Below, piece after piece: positions 53,099 through 61,125 of a stretch of DNA of 64,000 bases (its first letter is position 1; each line of letters starts with the position of its first letter). This DNA is from Prolixibacteraceae bacterium UBA1413. Lineage in GTDB: Bacteria > Bacteroidota > Bacteroidia > Bacteroidales > Prolixibacteraceae. Below the pieces are notes generated by a model that was not told the origin of the DNA, ran no database searches, and was given only the letters and a program-made list of their open reading frames with translations. The stretch lies in assembly GCA_002304925.1 (NCBI GenBank), contig DBPT01000017.1, positions 1-64,000 on the forward strand. The letters run 5' to 3'. A program made the position numbers and the translations under genes.

Positions 53099-54133
53099 AT
53101 GATGAATTCAATTCTGGGAATACTCATTATCGCCATCGGAAGTTTCGGACAGTCGAGTTCCTATGTTCCCATCAACAAGGTAAAAAACTGGTCATGGGAG
53201 AGTTTCTGGCTGACGCAGGGGGTTTTTGCCTGGCTAGTGTTTCCTTTTTTAGGGGCGTTGCTTGCGGTACCGGCGGGGCATACCCTTGGCGGGCTTCTTT
53301 CATCGGGGGGAGGGGTCGCGGCATTGAAAGCCGTGGGTTTCGGCGTTTTGTGGGGAGTAGGGGGGCTGACCTTCGGGCTGAGCATGCGCTATCTGGGCAT
53401 CGCCATGGGACAGTCGGTGGCGCTGGGTACCTGTTCTGCTTTTGGCACCATGATCCCGGCGATCATGGCGGGGACCGACCTTTTCCACGGGAAGGGACTC
53501 CTGTTGCTGGTCTCGGTATGCGTGGCCCTGGCAGGGATCGCCACCATCGGCTATGCGGGTAGCCTGCGCGCCAAAAATATGACCGAAGAGCAAAAACGGG
53601 CCGCCATCAAGGATTTCGCCCTCGGAAAAGGATTGCTGGTGGCTCTGCTGGCCGGTGTGATGAGCGCCTGTTTCAACTTGGGTCTCGAAGCGGGAAAACC
53701 CATTGCCCAAGCCGCGGAAACCCTCGGAGCCTCTTCACTTTTCAGCACCCTCCCGGCGACCTTTATGGTTACCATCGGCGGATTCATCACCAATGCCGCT
53801 TACTGCCTCTTCCAGAATTATAAAAATAAATCGTTCGGCGACTATTCCCGGGTCACCCGCAAGGTCATGACCAACAACCTGCTCTTCTGCGCCCTGGCAG
53901 GAATCCTCTGGTATTCCCAGTTTTTCGGCCTCAGCGTCGGCAAAAGCTTCTTCGAACCGGGGAGTGTCATCATGATTTTCTCCTGGAGCATCCTTATGTC
54001 GCTGAATGTTACCTTCAGCAACGTCTGGGGAATCATCCTGAAAGAGTGGAAAGGGGTTGGCAAAACCACCATGACGGTATTGATCATCGGTCTGGCCATC
54101 CTGATATTCTCCACATTTATGATTAACTTTTAA
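53099..54133 (+). CDS. rhaT: L-rhamnose/proton symporter RhaT
   Basis: The 344-residue protein has about ten membrane helices and RhaT hallmarks: SFGQSSSYVPINKVKNWSWE near residue 15, ALGTCSAFGTMIPAI, SACFNLGLEAGKPIA and a C-terminal WGIILKEWKGV. It brings rhamnose across the inner membrane with a proton. ATG 53099 or 53102 starts the first helix. It heads a run rhaT-rhaM-rhaA-GH78 on the plus strand. Confidence 0.95.
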   Translation: MMNSILGILIIAIGSFGQSSSYVPINKVKNWSWESFWLTQGVFAWLVFPFLGALLAVPAGHTLGGLLSSGGGVAALKAVGFGVLWGVGGLTFGLSMRYLGIAMGQSVALGTCSAFGTMIPAIMAGTDLFHGKGLLLLVSVCVALAGIATIGYAGSLRAKNMTEEQKRAAIKDFALGKGLLVALLAGVMSACFNLGLEAGKPIAQAAETLGASSLFSTLPATFMVTIGGFITNAAYCLFQNYKNKSFGDYSRVTRKVMTNNLLFCALAGILWYSQFFGLSVGKSFFEPGSVIMIFSWSILMSLNVTFSNVWGIILKEWKGVGKTTMTVLIIGLAILIFSTFMINF

Positions 54134-54143
54134 TTTATACGAT

Positions 54144-54458
54144 ATGAAAAGATTCGGATTCAAGATGAAACTGAAACCCGGATGCAGGGAAGAATACATC
54201 AGAAGACATAACGCCATCTGGCCAGAACTGGCCAAACTGATCAAAAACGGGGGGGTATCCGACTATTCGATTTTCCTCGACGAGGAAACCAACATCCTTT
54301 TCGGAGTCCAGAAGGTCGCCGGAGAGCAGTCATCACAGGACATGGGCGTCAATCCCGTCGTAGCCCGATGGTGGGCCTTTATGAAAGATATCATGGAAAC
54401 CAATCCCGACAACTCGCCGGTCACCATCCCCCTCGAAGAGGTCTTTTATCTGGAGTGA
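54144..54458 (+). CDS. rhaM: L-rhamnose mutarotase RhaM
   Basis: The 104-residue protein has the family's usual length and motifs: GFKMKLKPGCREEYIRRHNAIWPE near the N-terminus in outline, the active-site His in RRHNAIWPEL (about residue 22), and PVVARWWAFMKDIME. It interconverts alpha and beta rhamnopyranose. It starts 10 bases after rhaT. Confidence 0.94.
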   Translation: MKRFGFKMKLKPGCREEYIRRHNAIWPELAKLIKNGGVSDYSIFLDEETNILFGVQKVAGEQSSQDMGVNPVVARWWAFMKDIMETNPDNSPVTIPLEEVFYLE

Positions 54459-54589
54459 GGATAAACCAGAAGATCGGAAAATTTTGTAATTTCTTAAAAT
54501 ATAGTAAATTAGATAATTATGTGTTTTTTAGAATGATTATAAATAAATGGATTAGAATCTCAGAATATTATTAACATAAAAAATACAAG
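54459..54589 (+). promoter_or_regulatory. A+T-rich leader between rhaM and rhaA
   Basis: This 131-bp gap is far more A+T-rich than its surroundings, which suggests a promoter for rhaA. I see no exact TAnnTTTG and no clear operator palindrome. Confidence 0.3.
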
Positions 54590-55852
54590 ATGAAGAAAGA
54601 GTTTGTAGAGAAAGCGTATGATCTGGCCAGGCAGGAATATGCCGCACTGGGAGTGGATACCGATGCGGTATTGAAGAAACTGGATGATGTGGTCATCAGT
54701 CTTCACTGCTGGCAGACCGATGATGTGGGTGGTTTTGAGCGTACCGGGGGTGAACTCGGCGGCGGGCTTGCCGTGACGGGCAATTATCCCGGGAAAGCCC
54801 GTAATGTGACGGAGATGAAAGCTGACCTGGAGAAGGTCCTGTCCCTGCTCCCCGGCAAACAGCGGCTGAGTCTCCATGCCATCTATGGTGACTTCGGCGG
54901 TGAATTCGTTGACAGAGACCAGATCGAACTGAAGCATTTCCAGCCCTGGATCGACTGGGCGAAAGAGCAGGGGATCGGCCTTGATTTTAACTGCACCTGC
55001 TTCTCTCATCCCAAAGCCGACGACGGCTTTACCCTCTCCGGCAAAAATGAGGAGAACAGGCAGTTCTGGATCGAGCATGTCAAAAGGTGCCGCCGCATCT
55101 CCGCGGAAATGGGAAAACAGCTGGGAACACCCTGTATCCACAACCTCTGGATCCCCGACGGTTCCAAGGATACCCCCCTCGACCGGTACACCCACCGGAG
55201 GCTTCTGAAGGAGGCCCTCGACAACATCTTCGCCGAGGAATTTCCTGCCGAACTGATGAAGGATGGGGTGGAAAGCAAGCTTTTCGGCATTGGTTCGGAA
55301 TCGATGGTGGTGGGCTCCCACGATTTTTACCTCTGTTACGCTGCGCAGAACAACAAGCTGATCACCCTCGACAACGGCCATTTTCATCCCACGGAGCAGG
55401 TGGGTGACAAGATCTCATCTATCCTGCAGTTCGTTCCCGAGTTGCTACTCCATGTGACCCGGGGGGTACGGTGGGACAGCGACCACGTGGTCACCCTGAA
55501 CGATGAAATCCTTCTCATTGCCCAGGAGATCATCCGTGCCAACGCCCTGAAACGGGTGAATATCGGTCTGGACTATTTCGACGGAAGCCTCAACCGCGTC
55601 GGCGCTTACGTGGTGGGTACCCGTGCGGCGCAGCAGGCCTTCCTCTTCGCCTTGCTGGAACCCACCGCCATGATAAGGAGGTGGGAGGAAGCAGGCCGTA
55701 CTTTTGAAAGACTGGCCTATCTGGAGCTGATGAAAACAAAGCCTTTCGGCGCCGTTTGGAATTATTACTGTCTGAAACACGGCGTTCCGGTGGGCGCGGA
55801 ATATATCGAAGCCATCGGGGAGTATGAAGAAAAAGTTCTTAGCAAAAGATAA
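54590..55852 (+). CDS. rhaA: L-rhamnose isomerase
   Basis: The 420-residue protein converts L-rhamnose to L-rhamnulose. Metal-site and substrate motifs are ISLHCWQTDDVGGFER near residue 34, DFNCTCFSHPKADDGFTLSGK near 132, HNLWIPDGSKD, ITLDNGHFHPTEQVGDK and RGVRWDSDHVV. Length is normal. Rhamnulokinase and rhamnulose-phosphate aldolase genes do not follow; a GH78 gene does. Confidence 0.96.
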   Translation: MKKEFVEKAYDLARQEYAALGVDTDAVLKKLDDVVISLHCWQTDDVGGFERTGGELGGGLAVTGNYPGKARNVTEMKADLEKVLSLLPGKQRLSLHAIYGDFGGEFVDRDQIELKHFQPWIDWAKEQGIGLDFNCTCFSHPKADDGFTLSGKNEENRQFWIEHVKRCRRISAEMGKQLGTPCIHNLWIPDGSKDTPLDRYTHRRLLKEALDNIFAEEFPAELMKDGVESKLFGIGSESMVVGSHDFYLCYAAQNNKLITLDNGHFHPTEQVGDKISSILQFVPELLLHVTRGVRWDSDHVVTLNDEILLIAQEIIRANALKRVNIGLDYFDGSLNRVGAYVVGTRAAQQAFLFALLEPTAMIRRWEEAGRTFERLAYLELMKTKPFGAVWNYYCLKHGVPVGAEYIEAIGEYEEKVLSKR

Positions 55853-55866
55853 AACTATGAAACGAG

Positions 55867-55952
55867 CATGTAACGGTTTACGCAAAAAGGCATGTTTATT
55901 GCCTCCATGCGAGTTACATGGATATGATGACTCACATACCTGTCTGCGTAAA
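55867..55952 (+). repeat. Interlocking inverted repeats in the leader before the rhamnosidase gene
   Basis: CATGTAAC (55867-55874) pairs with GTTACATG (55913-55920), TTTACGCA (55877-55884) pairs with TGCGTAAA (55945-55952), and AGGCA/TGCCT (55888-55904) forms a small inner hairpin. The first two pairings cross, so in RNA they would compete or form a pseudoknot. They lie 39 bases before the GH78 ATG. Confidence 0.5.
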
Positions 55953-55990
55953 ACAACTGAAGAACAGCAAAATAATTAACAAATAAACGA

Positions 55991-58684
55991 ATGAAAAACC
56001 TAGCGATTTTATTTCTGTCGGCGGCCATGATGATTCTTGCCTCCTGTGAGAGCAACCAGTCGTCGGCCCGGCTGTATGCCCTGCATTGTGAGGGGCAGGA
56101 GAATCCGTTGGGGATTGACCGTCAGCAACCTCAACTGCAGTGGAAGATCCGGGATGGCAGGCGGGGAGCTGCCCAGACGGCCTACCAGGTGCTGGTGGCG
56201 TCATCGCCGGCACTGTTGTCGGCGGACCAGGGCGACCTCTGGGATTCCGGCCTCAGGGAGTCGTCCGAATCGGTCCACGTCGCCTATGAAGGCGCCCCCC
56301 TGGCCAGCGGACAAACCTGTTTCTGGAAGGTAAGGATCAGGGACCATGCGGGTAAGCTGACAGGATGGAGCGATACCGGCAGTTGGGAAATGGGGCTGCT
56401 CTCTCCGGCGGACTGGCAGGCTGCCTGGATTGCCCGGTCGGCCGAAAAACCCGACCGGTCGGTCTGCATGCGCAAGGAGTTCTCCCTCGGGGAGGAAGGA
56501 TTCTCCAAAGCCCGCCTCTACGTCACCGGATTGGGAAATTACATTTTTTATATCAACGGCAACCGGGTGGGTAATGACCTGCTCACCCCGGGATGGACCG
56601 ACTTTTACAAACGGGTGGAATATCAGGTTTATGATGTCGGGGATCTGCTCGAAGAAGGAGTCAACGCCCTGGGGGCGGAACTGGGAAACATGTGGTGGTC
56701 AGGCGGACTTGGCTGGCAGGGTGGTGTGCGATACAGCGAAGGTCCGCTGAAGTTGCTGGCCCAACTTCATGTTACCCGGGATGATGGCTCCGTCACGGTT
56801 TTTGCTACCGACACCACCTGGAAATGGCACGAATCGGCGGTGGTATACGACCATATCTACCATGGGGAGACCTATGATGCCAACCTGGAAATTCAGGACT
56901 GGAACATGCCGGGATTTGACGATTCAGGATGGGCGGCCGCCGAACCGGCCTCCTTCGACGGCCTCCTGGCAGCTCCCCGCTTCCCTCCGCTGCGCGAACA
57001 GATGGAAATCACCCCGGTGGCGCTCTCCGAGCCACTGCCCGGAGAATATGTTTTTGACCTGGGACAGAATATGGTGGGCTGGGCTCAGCTGATGCTCACG
57101 GGAGAAAAGGGCGATACCGTCACCCTGCGGTTTGCCGAACTGCTCCATGACGACGGTACCGTAGCCCAGGAAAACCTGCGTACCGCCAGAGTTACCGACA
57201 GGATCATCTGCAGCGGAGAACCCCTGGTTTGGGAACCCCGTTTCACTTATCACGGATTCCGCTATGTGCAGGTGTCGGGATTGCGGGAGAAACCGGCGCA
57301 GACCGCCCTCATCGGTAAGGTGATCCATACCTCGGAGCCGTGGACGGGCAGCTTGGAAACTTCCAACCCGCTGATCAATGCCATTTATAAAAACATCGCC
57401 TGGGGACAGCGGGGTAACTTTTTCACGGCACCTACCGATTGTCCGCAACGCGACGAACGGCTGGGATGGATGGGCGATGCACAGATCTTCGCCCCTACCG
57501 CTAACTTCAATATGAATTTGAACCGATTCTGGTCAAAATGGATGACTGACATTGCCGACGGACAGGATTCCGCAGGATGGGTCCATGACGTCAATCCGGC
57601 CATCGTGGTGCAGGGCCCTTCGAAACCGGGATGGGGCGACGCCTGTGTCGTGATCCCCTGGCTTACCTGGCAATATTACGGGGATCGCCGGATCGTCGAA
57701 GAATACTACCCGGTGATGAAAAAATGGGTGGACTACATGCATTCAAAAAGCGAAAACCTGATTTACATATGGGGGGAAAAGGGAGGATGGAATGGCTATG
57801 GCGACTGGATCGCCGTGGAACCCACCCCTTCGGAACCCATCGGTACCGCCTACTTCTTCTATACGTCGAAATTGCTTTCGAAAATGGCGGGCGTTCTCGG
57901 AAACAGGGAGGATTCCCTGACCTATGCCGCGCTGGCCACCCGGATTGCCGAAGCCTACCAGAATACCTACTGGGATAAGGAGTCCCTGAACTACCCGGGG
58001 AAGACCCAGACTGCCAACCTGTTGCCTCTGGCCTTCGGCATTACCCCTCCGGAATTGAAGGAACAGGTGGTGAAAAACCTGGTCGACAACGTAAAAGCCA
58101 AAGATGTCCATCCCACCACCGGCTTTTTGGGAACCGGATATATCCTTCCCATGCTGTCGGCAAACGGAAACCACGATCTTGCCTACCGGATGATCACCCA
58201 AACCACCTATCCCTCATGGGGTTATATGGTGGAAAAAGGAGCCACTTCCATCTGGGAACTCTGGAATTCCGATACGGAAAGGCCCGAAGGGATGAATTCC
58301 CGCAACCATTTCGCCCTGGGATGCGTCGGGGAATGGATGTGGAATACCCTCGCGGGTGTCAATATTTGTGAAAAAGCGCCCGGATTCAAACGTGTCATCA
58401 TCAGGCCCGAACCCGCGGGAGACCTGAATTGGGTCAAAGCCGCCTATGAAACAAACTATGGCCTGCTCGCCGTCCACTGGAAAAGGGTAGGGGAGCGTTT
58501 CCTCATGGAACTCACCGTGCCGGTGAATACCAGCGCCCTGATCATCCCTCCCGCCCTGAAGCCGGGAGAAGTCCTGAAAGAAAAGGGAACGGCGGTCGCC
58601 TCCGGAAAAGTCGACGGAATCCATGTCGATGAAGAGGGAAATATCATCGCCGGAGCCGGAAGCTACAGCTTTGTGCTTGAGTGA
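55991..58684 (+). CDS. Alpha-L-rhamnosidase (GH78) lipoprotein
   Basis: The 897-residue protein has a lipoprotein signal (MMILASCES, Cys near residue 19), N-terminal Fn3-like and beta-sandwich domains (about 20-440) with YVTGLGNYIFYINGNRVG and TPGWTDFYKRVEYQVYDV, and the (alpha/alpha)6 catalytic domain with TDCPQRDERLGWMGDAQ (catalytic acid region near 488) and SIWELWNSDTERP. It releases rhamnose from plant or algal glycans, feeding RhaT, RhaM and RhaA. The gene follows rhaA by 138 bases. Confidence 0.94.
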   Translation: MKNLAILFLSAAMMILASCESNQSSARLYALHCEGQENPLGIDRQQPQLQWKIRDGRRGAAQTAYQVLVASSPALLSADQGDLWDSGLRESSESVHVAYEGAPLASGQTCFWKVRIRDHAGKLTGWSDTGSWEMGLLSPADWQAAWIARSAEKPDRSVCMRKEFSLGEEGFSKARLYVTGLGNYIFYINGNRVGNDLLTPGWTDFYKRVEYQVYDVGDLLEEGVNALGAELGNMWWSGGLGWQGGVRYSEGPLKLLAQLHVTRDDGSVTVFATDTTWKWHESAVVYDHIYHGETYDANLEIQDWNMPGFDDSGWAAAEPASFDGLLAAPRFPPLREQMEITPVALSEPLPGEYVFDLGQNMVGWAQLMLTGEKGDTVTLRFAELLHDDGTVAQENLRTARVTDRIICSGEPLVWEPRFTYHGFRYVQVSGLREKPAQTALIGKVIHTSEPWTGSLETSNPLINAIYKNIAWGQRGNFFTAPTDCPQRDERLGWMGDAQIFAPTANFNMNLNRFWSKWMTDIADGQDSAGWVHDVNPAIVVQGPSKPGWGDACVVIPWLTWQYYGDRRIVEEYYPVMKKWVDYMHSKSENLIYIWGEKGGWNGYGDWIAVEPTPSEPIGTAYFFYTSKLLSKMAGVLGNREDSLTYAALATRIAEAYQNTYWDKESLNYPGKTQTANLLPLAFGITPPELKEQVVKNLVDNVKAKDVHPTTGFLGTGYILPMLSANGNHDLAYRMITQTTYPSWGYMVEKGATSIWELWNSDTERPEGMNSRNHFALGCVGEWMWNTLAGVNICEKAPGFKRVIIRPEPAGDLNWVKAAYETNYGLLAVHWKRVGERFLMELTVPVNTSALIIPPALKPGEVLKEKGTAVASGKVDGIHVDEEGNIIAGAGSYSFVLE

Positions 58685-58713
58685 AATACCGGGATGCATA
58701 CCCGGTAGTCCCT

Positions 58714-58934
58714 GAATTCCGGCGAGCGCATTGACTACATCCGTTCTTTGAGCGAGGTAAGTATTAATACCTGGTCTTTGCTGATGGATGATCCGGTGCT
58801 AAAACCCGCCGATCTCATCCCGGCTTCGCGGAATTCGTTTCCCCGCCGGCGCTATGGAGGGGAAAGCAGGCAAGACACTAAAGAAGTCCGCTACGGAATC
58901 GGATTCCCCGCTGCTTTGCGGCGGGGAGTTTCAA
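58714..58934 (+). repeat. Dispersed repeat, copy C (longest)
   Basis: It starts GAATTCCGGCGAGCGCA at 58714, shares CTACATCCGTTCTTT and AGGTAAGTATTAATACC with copies A and B, carries an inner GGAATTCGTTTCCCCGCC hairpin near 58842, the palindrome GGAATCGGATTCC (58898-58910) and ends CGGCGGGGAGTTTCAA. It fills most of the 332-bp gap between the GH78 gene and the next minus-strand gene; nothing else is seen there except the terminator. Confidence 0.7.
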
Positions 58935-58940
58935 CGGGGG

Positions 58941-58993
58941 AAAAAGAAAAAGCTGTCTCAAAGGACCGGAAAAGGCCCTTTCGGGACAGCTTT
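58941..58993 (-). terminator. Rho-independent terminator of the glycogen-binding-domain gene
   Basis: Read on the minus strand, AAAGCTGTC (58993-58985) pairs with GACAGCTTT (58957-58949), with a partly paired 27-base interior (AAGG/CCTT), and runs into TTCTTTTT. Confidence 0.8.
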
Positions 58994-59016
58994 CAGAATT
59001 CGCTGATCTGCTGAAA

Positions 59017-59325
59017 TCAGAGAACAACTACGGAATTCTGCGAATCGCCGAAGCCGCTGCTGCAATATTTGTCGGCAGCTTCGTCATTGATCCAGTAAGA
59101 ACCATCCAGTATATAACGGAACTGGTATTCACGACCTGTCTCAAGATCGAGGGTGATCGAGAATGAGCCATCCTTCAACATATTCAACTCATCCGAAGTC
59201 TTATTCCAGTTGTTGAAGTCCCCGGCGATATTCACTTTTGAGGCACCATTGGCCAGTTCTTTCGCAACTTTAAAGCTTACTTTGCAAACCGGTTTCGTTT
59301 TCAAAAATTGCTTCTTAATGCTCAT
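59017..59325 (-). CDS. Small early-set (CBM48/AMPK-type) domain protein
   Basis: The 102-residue protein is almost wholly one isoamylase N-terminal/CBM48-like domain: CKVSFKVAKE, KVNIAGDFNNWN, FSITLDLETGREYQFRYILDG and YWINDEAADKY. Such domains bind glycogen or starch; stand-alone ones occur in Bacteroidota and may regulate glycogen enzymes. No signal peptide is seen, so it is cytoplasmic. ATG 59325 (MSIKKQF) is preferred over 59355. Confidence 0.88.
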   Translation of the reverse strand: MSIKKQFLKTKPVCKVSFKVAKELANGASKVNIAGDFNNWNKTSDELNMLKDGSFSITLDLETGREYQFRYILDGSYWINDEAADKYCSSGFGDSQNSVVVL

Positions 59326-59560
59326 GATTAACGTTTTTAATTGATAATTTTTCAAAATTGGCCCTTCAACCGCAGCTGTCAGGCAAATTCACTGCAAAGA
59401 AAATGGTTTTTTTTGGTTATGAAGCGTTTAACCAGTTCTATGTTACCTGTATGTTAATAGGGGTACCCCCGACTGTTTTCTGCAAAGAAGGGGGGAGGAG
59501 CCTGTGAAATTTAAAAATGATGTGTAATTTCAGGGCTTTATTACGTTAAAAACAAAACCG

Positions 59561-60301
59561 ATGAAAGAACTAATTTCGAGGATTGAGGATCTTGACAAGG
59601 GCCAGGTAAAGAAGGCTTCCAAAAAGATCCTGAAGGAGATCGGCGACCTTCAGTACCAGATGTTTGCCCAGAAGGAACACAGCGTGCTGATCATCCTTCA
59701 GGGACTTGACGCTTCGGGAAAAGACGGACTGGTGCGTGACCTGCTGGAATATTGCAATCCGGTGGGATTGTCGGTGACGAGTTTCAAAAAGCCGACTGCC
59801 GAAGAGTATGCCCACGATTTTCTGTGGAGGATCCATAAACACACGCCGGGAAAAGGGATGATCCAGGTGTTTGTTCGTTCACACTATGAAGATATCCTGG
59901 TCCCTTCGGTCGAAGGATACATCCCCTCCGACATCATTGAAAAACGGTACGACCTGATTAACCAGTTCGAAAAGATGATCCTCCACAACGGCACCCGGAT
60001 CCTGAAGTTTTACATGTGCGTATCGCAGGAAAAACAGGAGGAGCGACTCCGGGAGCGGATCACAAATCCTGAGAAACATTGGAAACACAATGACGGCGAC
60101 TGGGATACCCTCCGGAAAAGAGAGCAGTATCTCACGGTTTACCGGCAGATCTTCGAACGGTGCAACGTGGTTCCGTGGGAATTCATCCCTTCGGATTCCA
60201 ACTGGCAGAAAACCTGGGTTTCCGCCAACATTTTGCTGAAAACCCTTCATTCCATGAACCTGGAATGGCCGGAACTGGTTTCTGAAAAGTACGGGAAGTG
60301 A
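59561..60301 (+). CDS. Polyphosphate kinase 2-family protein
   Basis: The 246-residue protein has a PPK2 domain: Walker A LQGLDASGKDG near residue 48, FKKPTAEEYAHDFLWR near 77 (lid), and SHYEDILVP with Asp. PPK2 enzymes move phosphate between polyphosphate and nucleotides; this short, one-domain class is usually a polyphosphate:NDP or NMP phosphotransferase. Which nucleotide it uses cannot be read from sequence. Confidence 0.93.
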   Translation: MKELISRIEDLDKGQVKKASKKILKEIGDLQYQMFAQKEHSVLIILQGLDASGKDGLVRDLLEYCNPVGLSVTSFKKPTAEEYAHDFLWRIHKHTPGKGMIQVFVRSHYEDILVPSVEGYIPSDIIEKRYDLINQFEKMILHNGTRILKFYMCVSQEKQEERLRERITNPEKHWKHNDGDWDTLRKREQYLTVYRQIFERCNVVPWEFIPSDSNWQKTWVSANILLKTLHSMNLEWPELVSEKYGK

Positions 60302-60352
60302 GGTCTTCCAGGGATCCGTTCAGGGATTCACCCGATCGCCTGGTGCAATAAC

Positions 60353-60736
60353 TCAGTGGGTGCATCTGTGGCCATCCCCATGCTGGTGTTCATGGGCACG
60401 GCAACTCTCCCCGCTGTCAGCAACTTCTCCCGCCAGAAACATCCTGACGGCTTCCGTGGCATTTCCCGAACATCCGCGGATCACATCGATTCCCTGTGCG
60501 TTGAGGACATTGATGGCCCCGTTGCCGATTCCCCCGGCGATCATCAGGGTCACACCCTTCGCGGCCAGCACTCCGGCGATGTCTGATTTGCATCCACACC
60601 CCCCTGCAGAGGTAATGGTGTCTACAGCAGCTATCCCGTTTTGCTCGTTGATGGTGTAAATGCTGTACATCTCACAATGACCGAAATGGTCGTCAATACG
60701 GTTGTCCCGGGTGACCGGGAGCGCAATCTTCTTCAT
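60353..60736 (-). CDS. NifX/NifB-type dinitrogenase iron-molybdenum cofactor-like protein
   Basis: The 127-residue protein has the NifX-like domain (residues 1-100): MKKIALPVTRDNRIDDHFGHCE, GGCGCKSDIAGVLAAKGV and AGGIGNGAINVL, then a His-rich tail (HEHQHGDGHRCTH) able to bind metal. Proteins of this family are widespread in anaerobes without nitrogenase; function is unknown but metal or Fe-S handling is likely. ATG 60736 is used, 60748 being an alternative. Confidence 0.88.
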   Translation of the reverse strand: MKKIALPVTRDNRIDDHFGHCEMYSIYTINEQNGIAAVDTITSAGGCGCKSDIAGVLAAKGVTLMIAGGIGNGAINVLNAQGIDVIRGCSGNATEAVRMFLAGEVADSGESCRAHEHQHGDGHRCTH

Positions 60737-60908
60737 AGATCTCTTCATAATTAAAAATGACTATTTCCTTTTCACATACCTGAGGAAACGCCATTCAATT
60801 TTTTTACAAAAGTAATGAACCTGGAATTAAAAATGTATCGGTCAGGGATATTATTGATCCGGCGTTCATCATTTGATATTTTGATTAATTTTAACCGAAT
60901 TTTTGGCG

Positions 60909-61124
60909 ATGGATCTTTTCAGGAGAATAGTGAATTTTTACTACGAGGGTTTCCGGAACATGACTGTGGGCCGGAGTCTCTGGGTCATCATCCTAATCAA
61001 GTTATTCATCATCTTTGTCGTCTTCCGGTTGTTTTTCTTTCCTGATTTTCTGAATGACAGGTTCAGCAGCGACCGGGAGAAATCGGAGTATGTGATTGAC
61101 GAATTAACCAATAAACTGCCATAA
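60909..61124 (+). CDS. DUF4492 small membrane protein of the cytochrome bd operon
   Basis: The 71-residue protein has an N-terminal amphipathic part (MDLFRRIVNFYYEGFRNMTVG), one membrane helix (about 26-45, LWVIILIKLFIIFVVFRLFFF in outline) and a charged C-terminus. It ends one base before the cydA ATG. DUF4492 genes are found just upstream of cydA in Bacteroidota, so it is probably an accessory subunit or assembly factor of cytochrome bd. Confidence 0.85.
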   Translation: MDLFRRIVNFYYEGFRNMTVGRSLWVIILIKLFIIFVVFRLFFFPDFLNDRFSSDREKSEYVIDELTNKLP

Positions 61125-61125
61125 T

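Noticed and set aside
59017..59325. Possibility that the small CBM48-like gene is a fragment of a glycogen branching enzyme
   Set aside because: It has its own start, stop and terminator, and short stand-alone forms of this domain exist in Bacteroidota.
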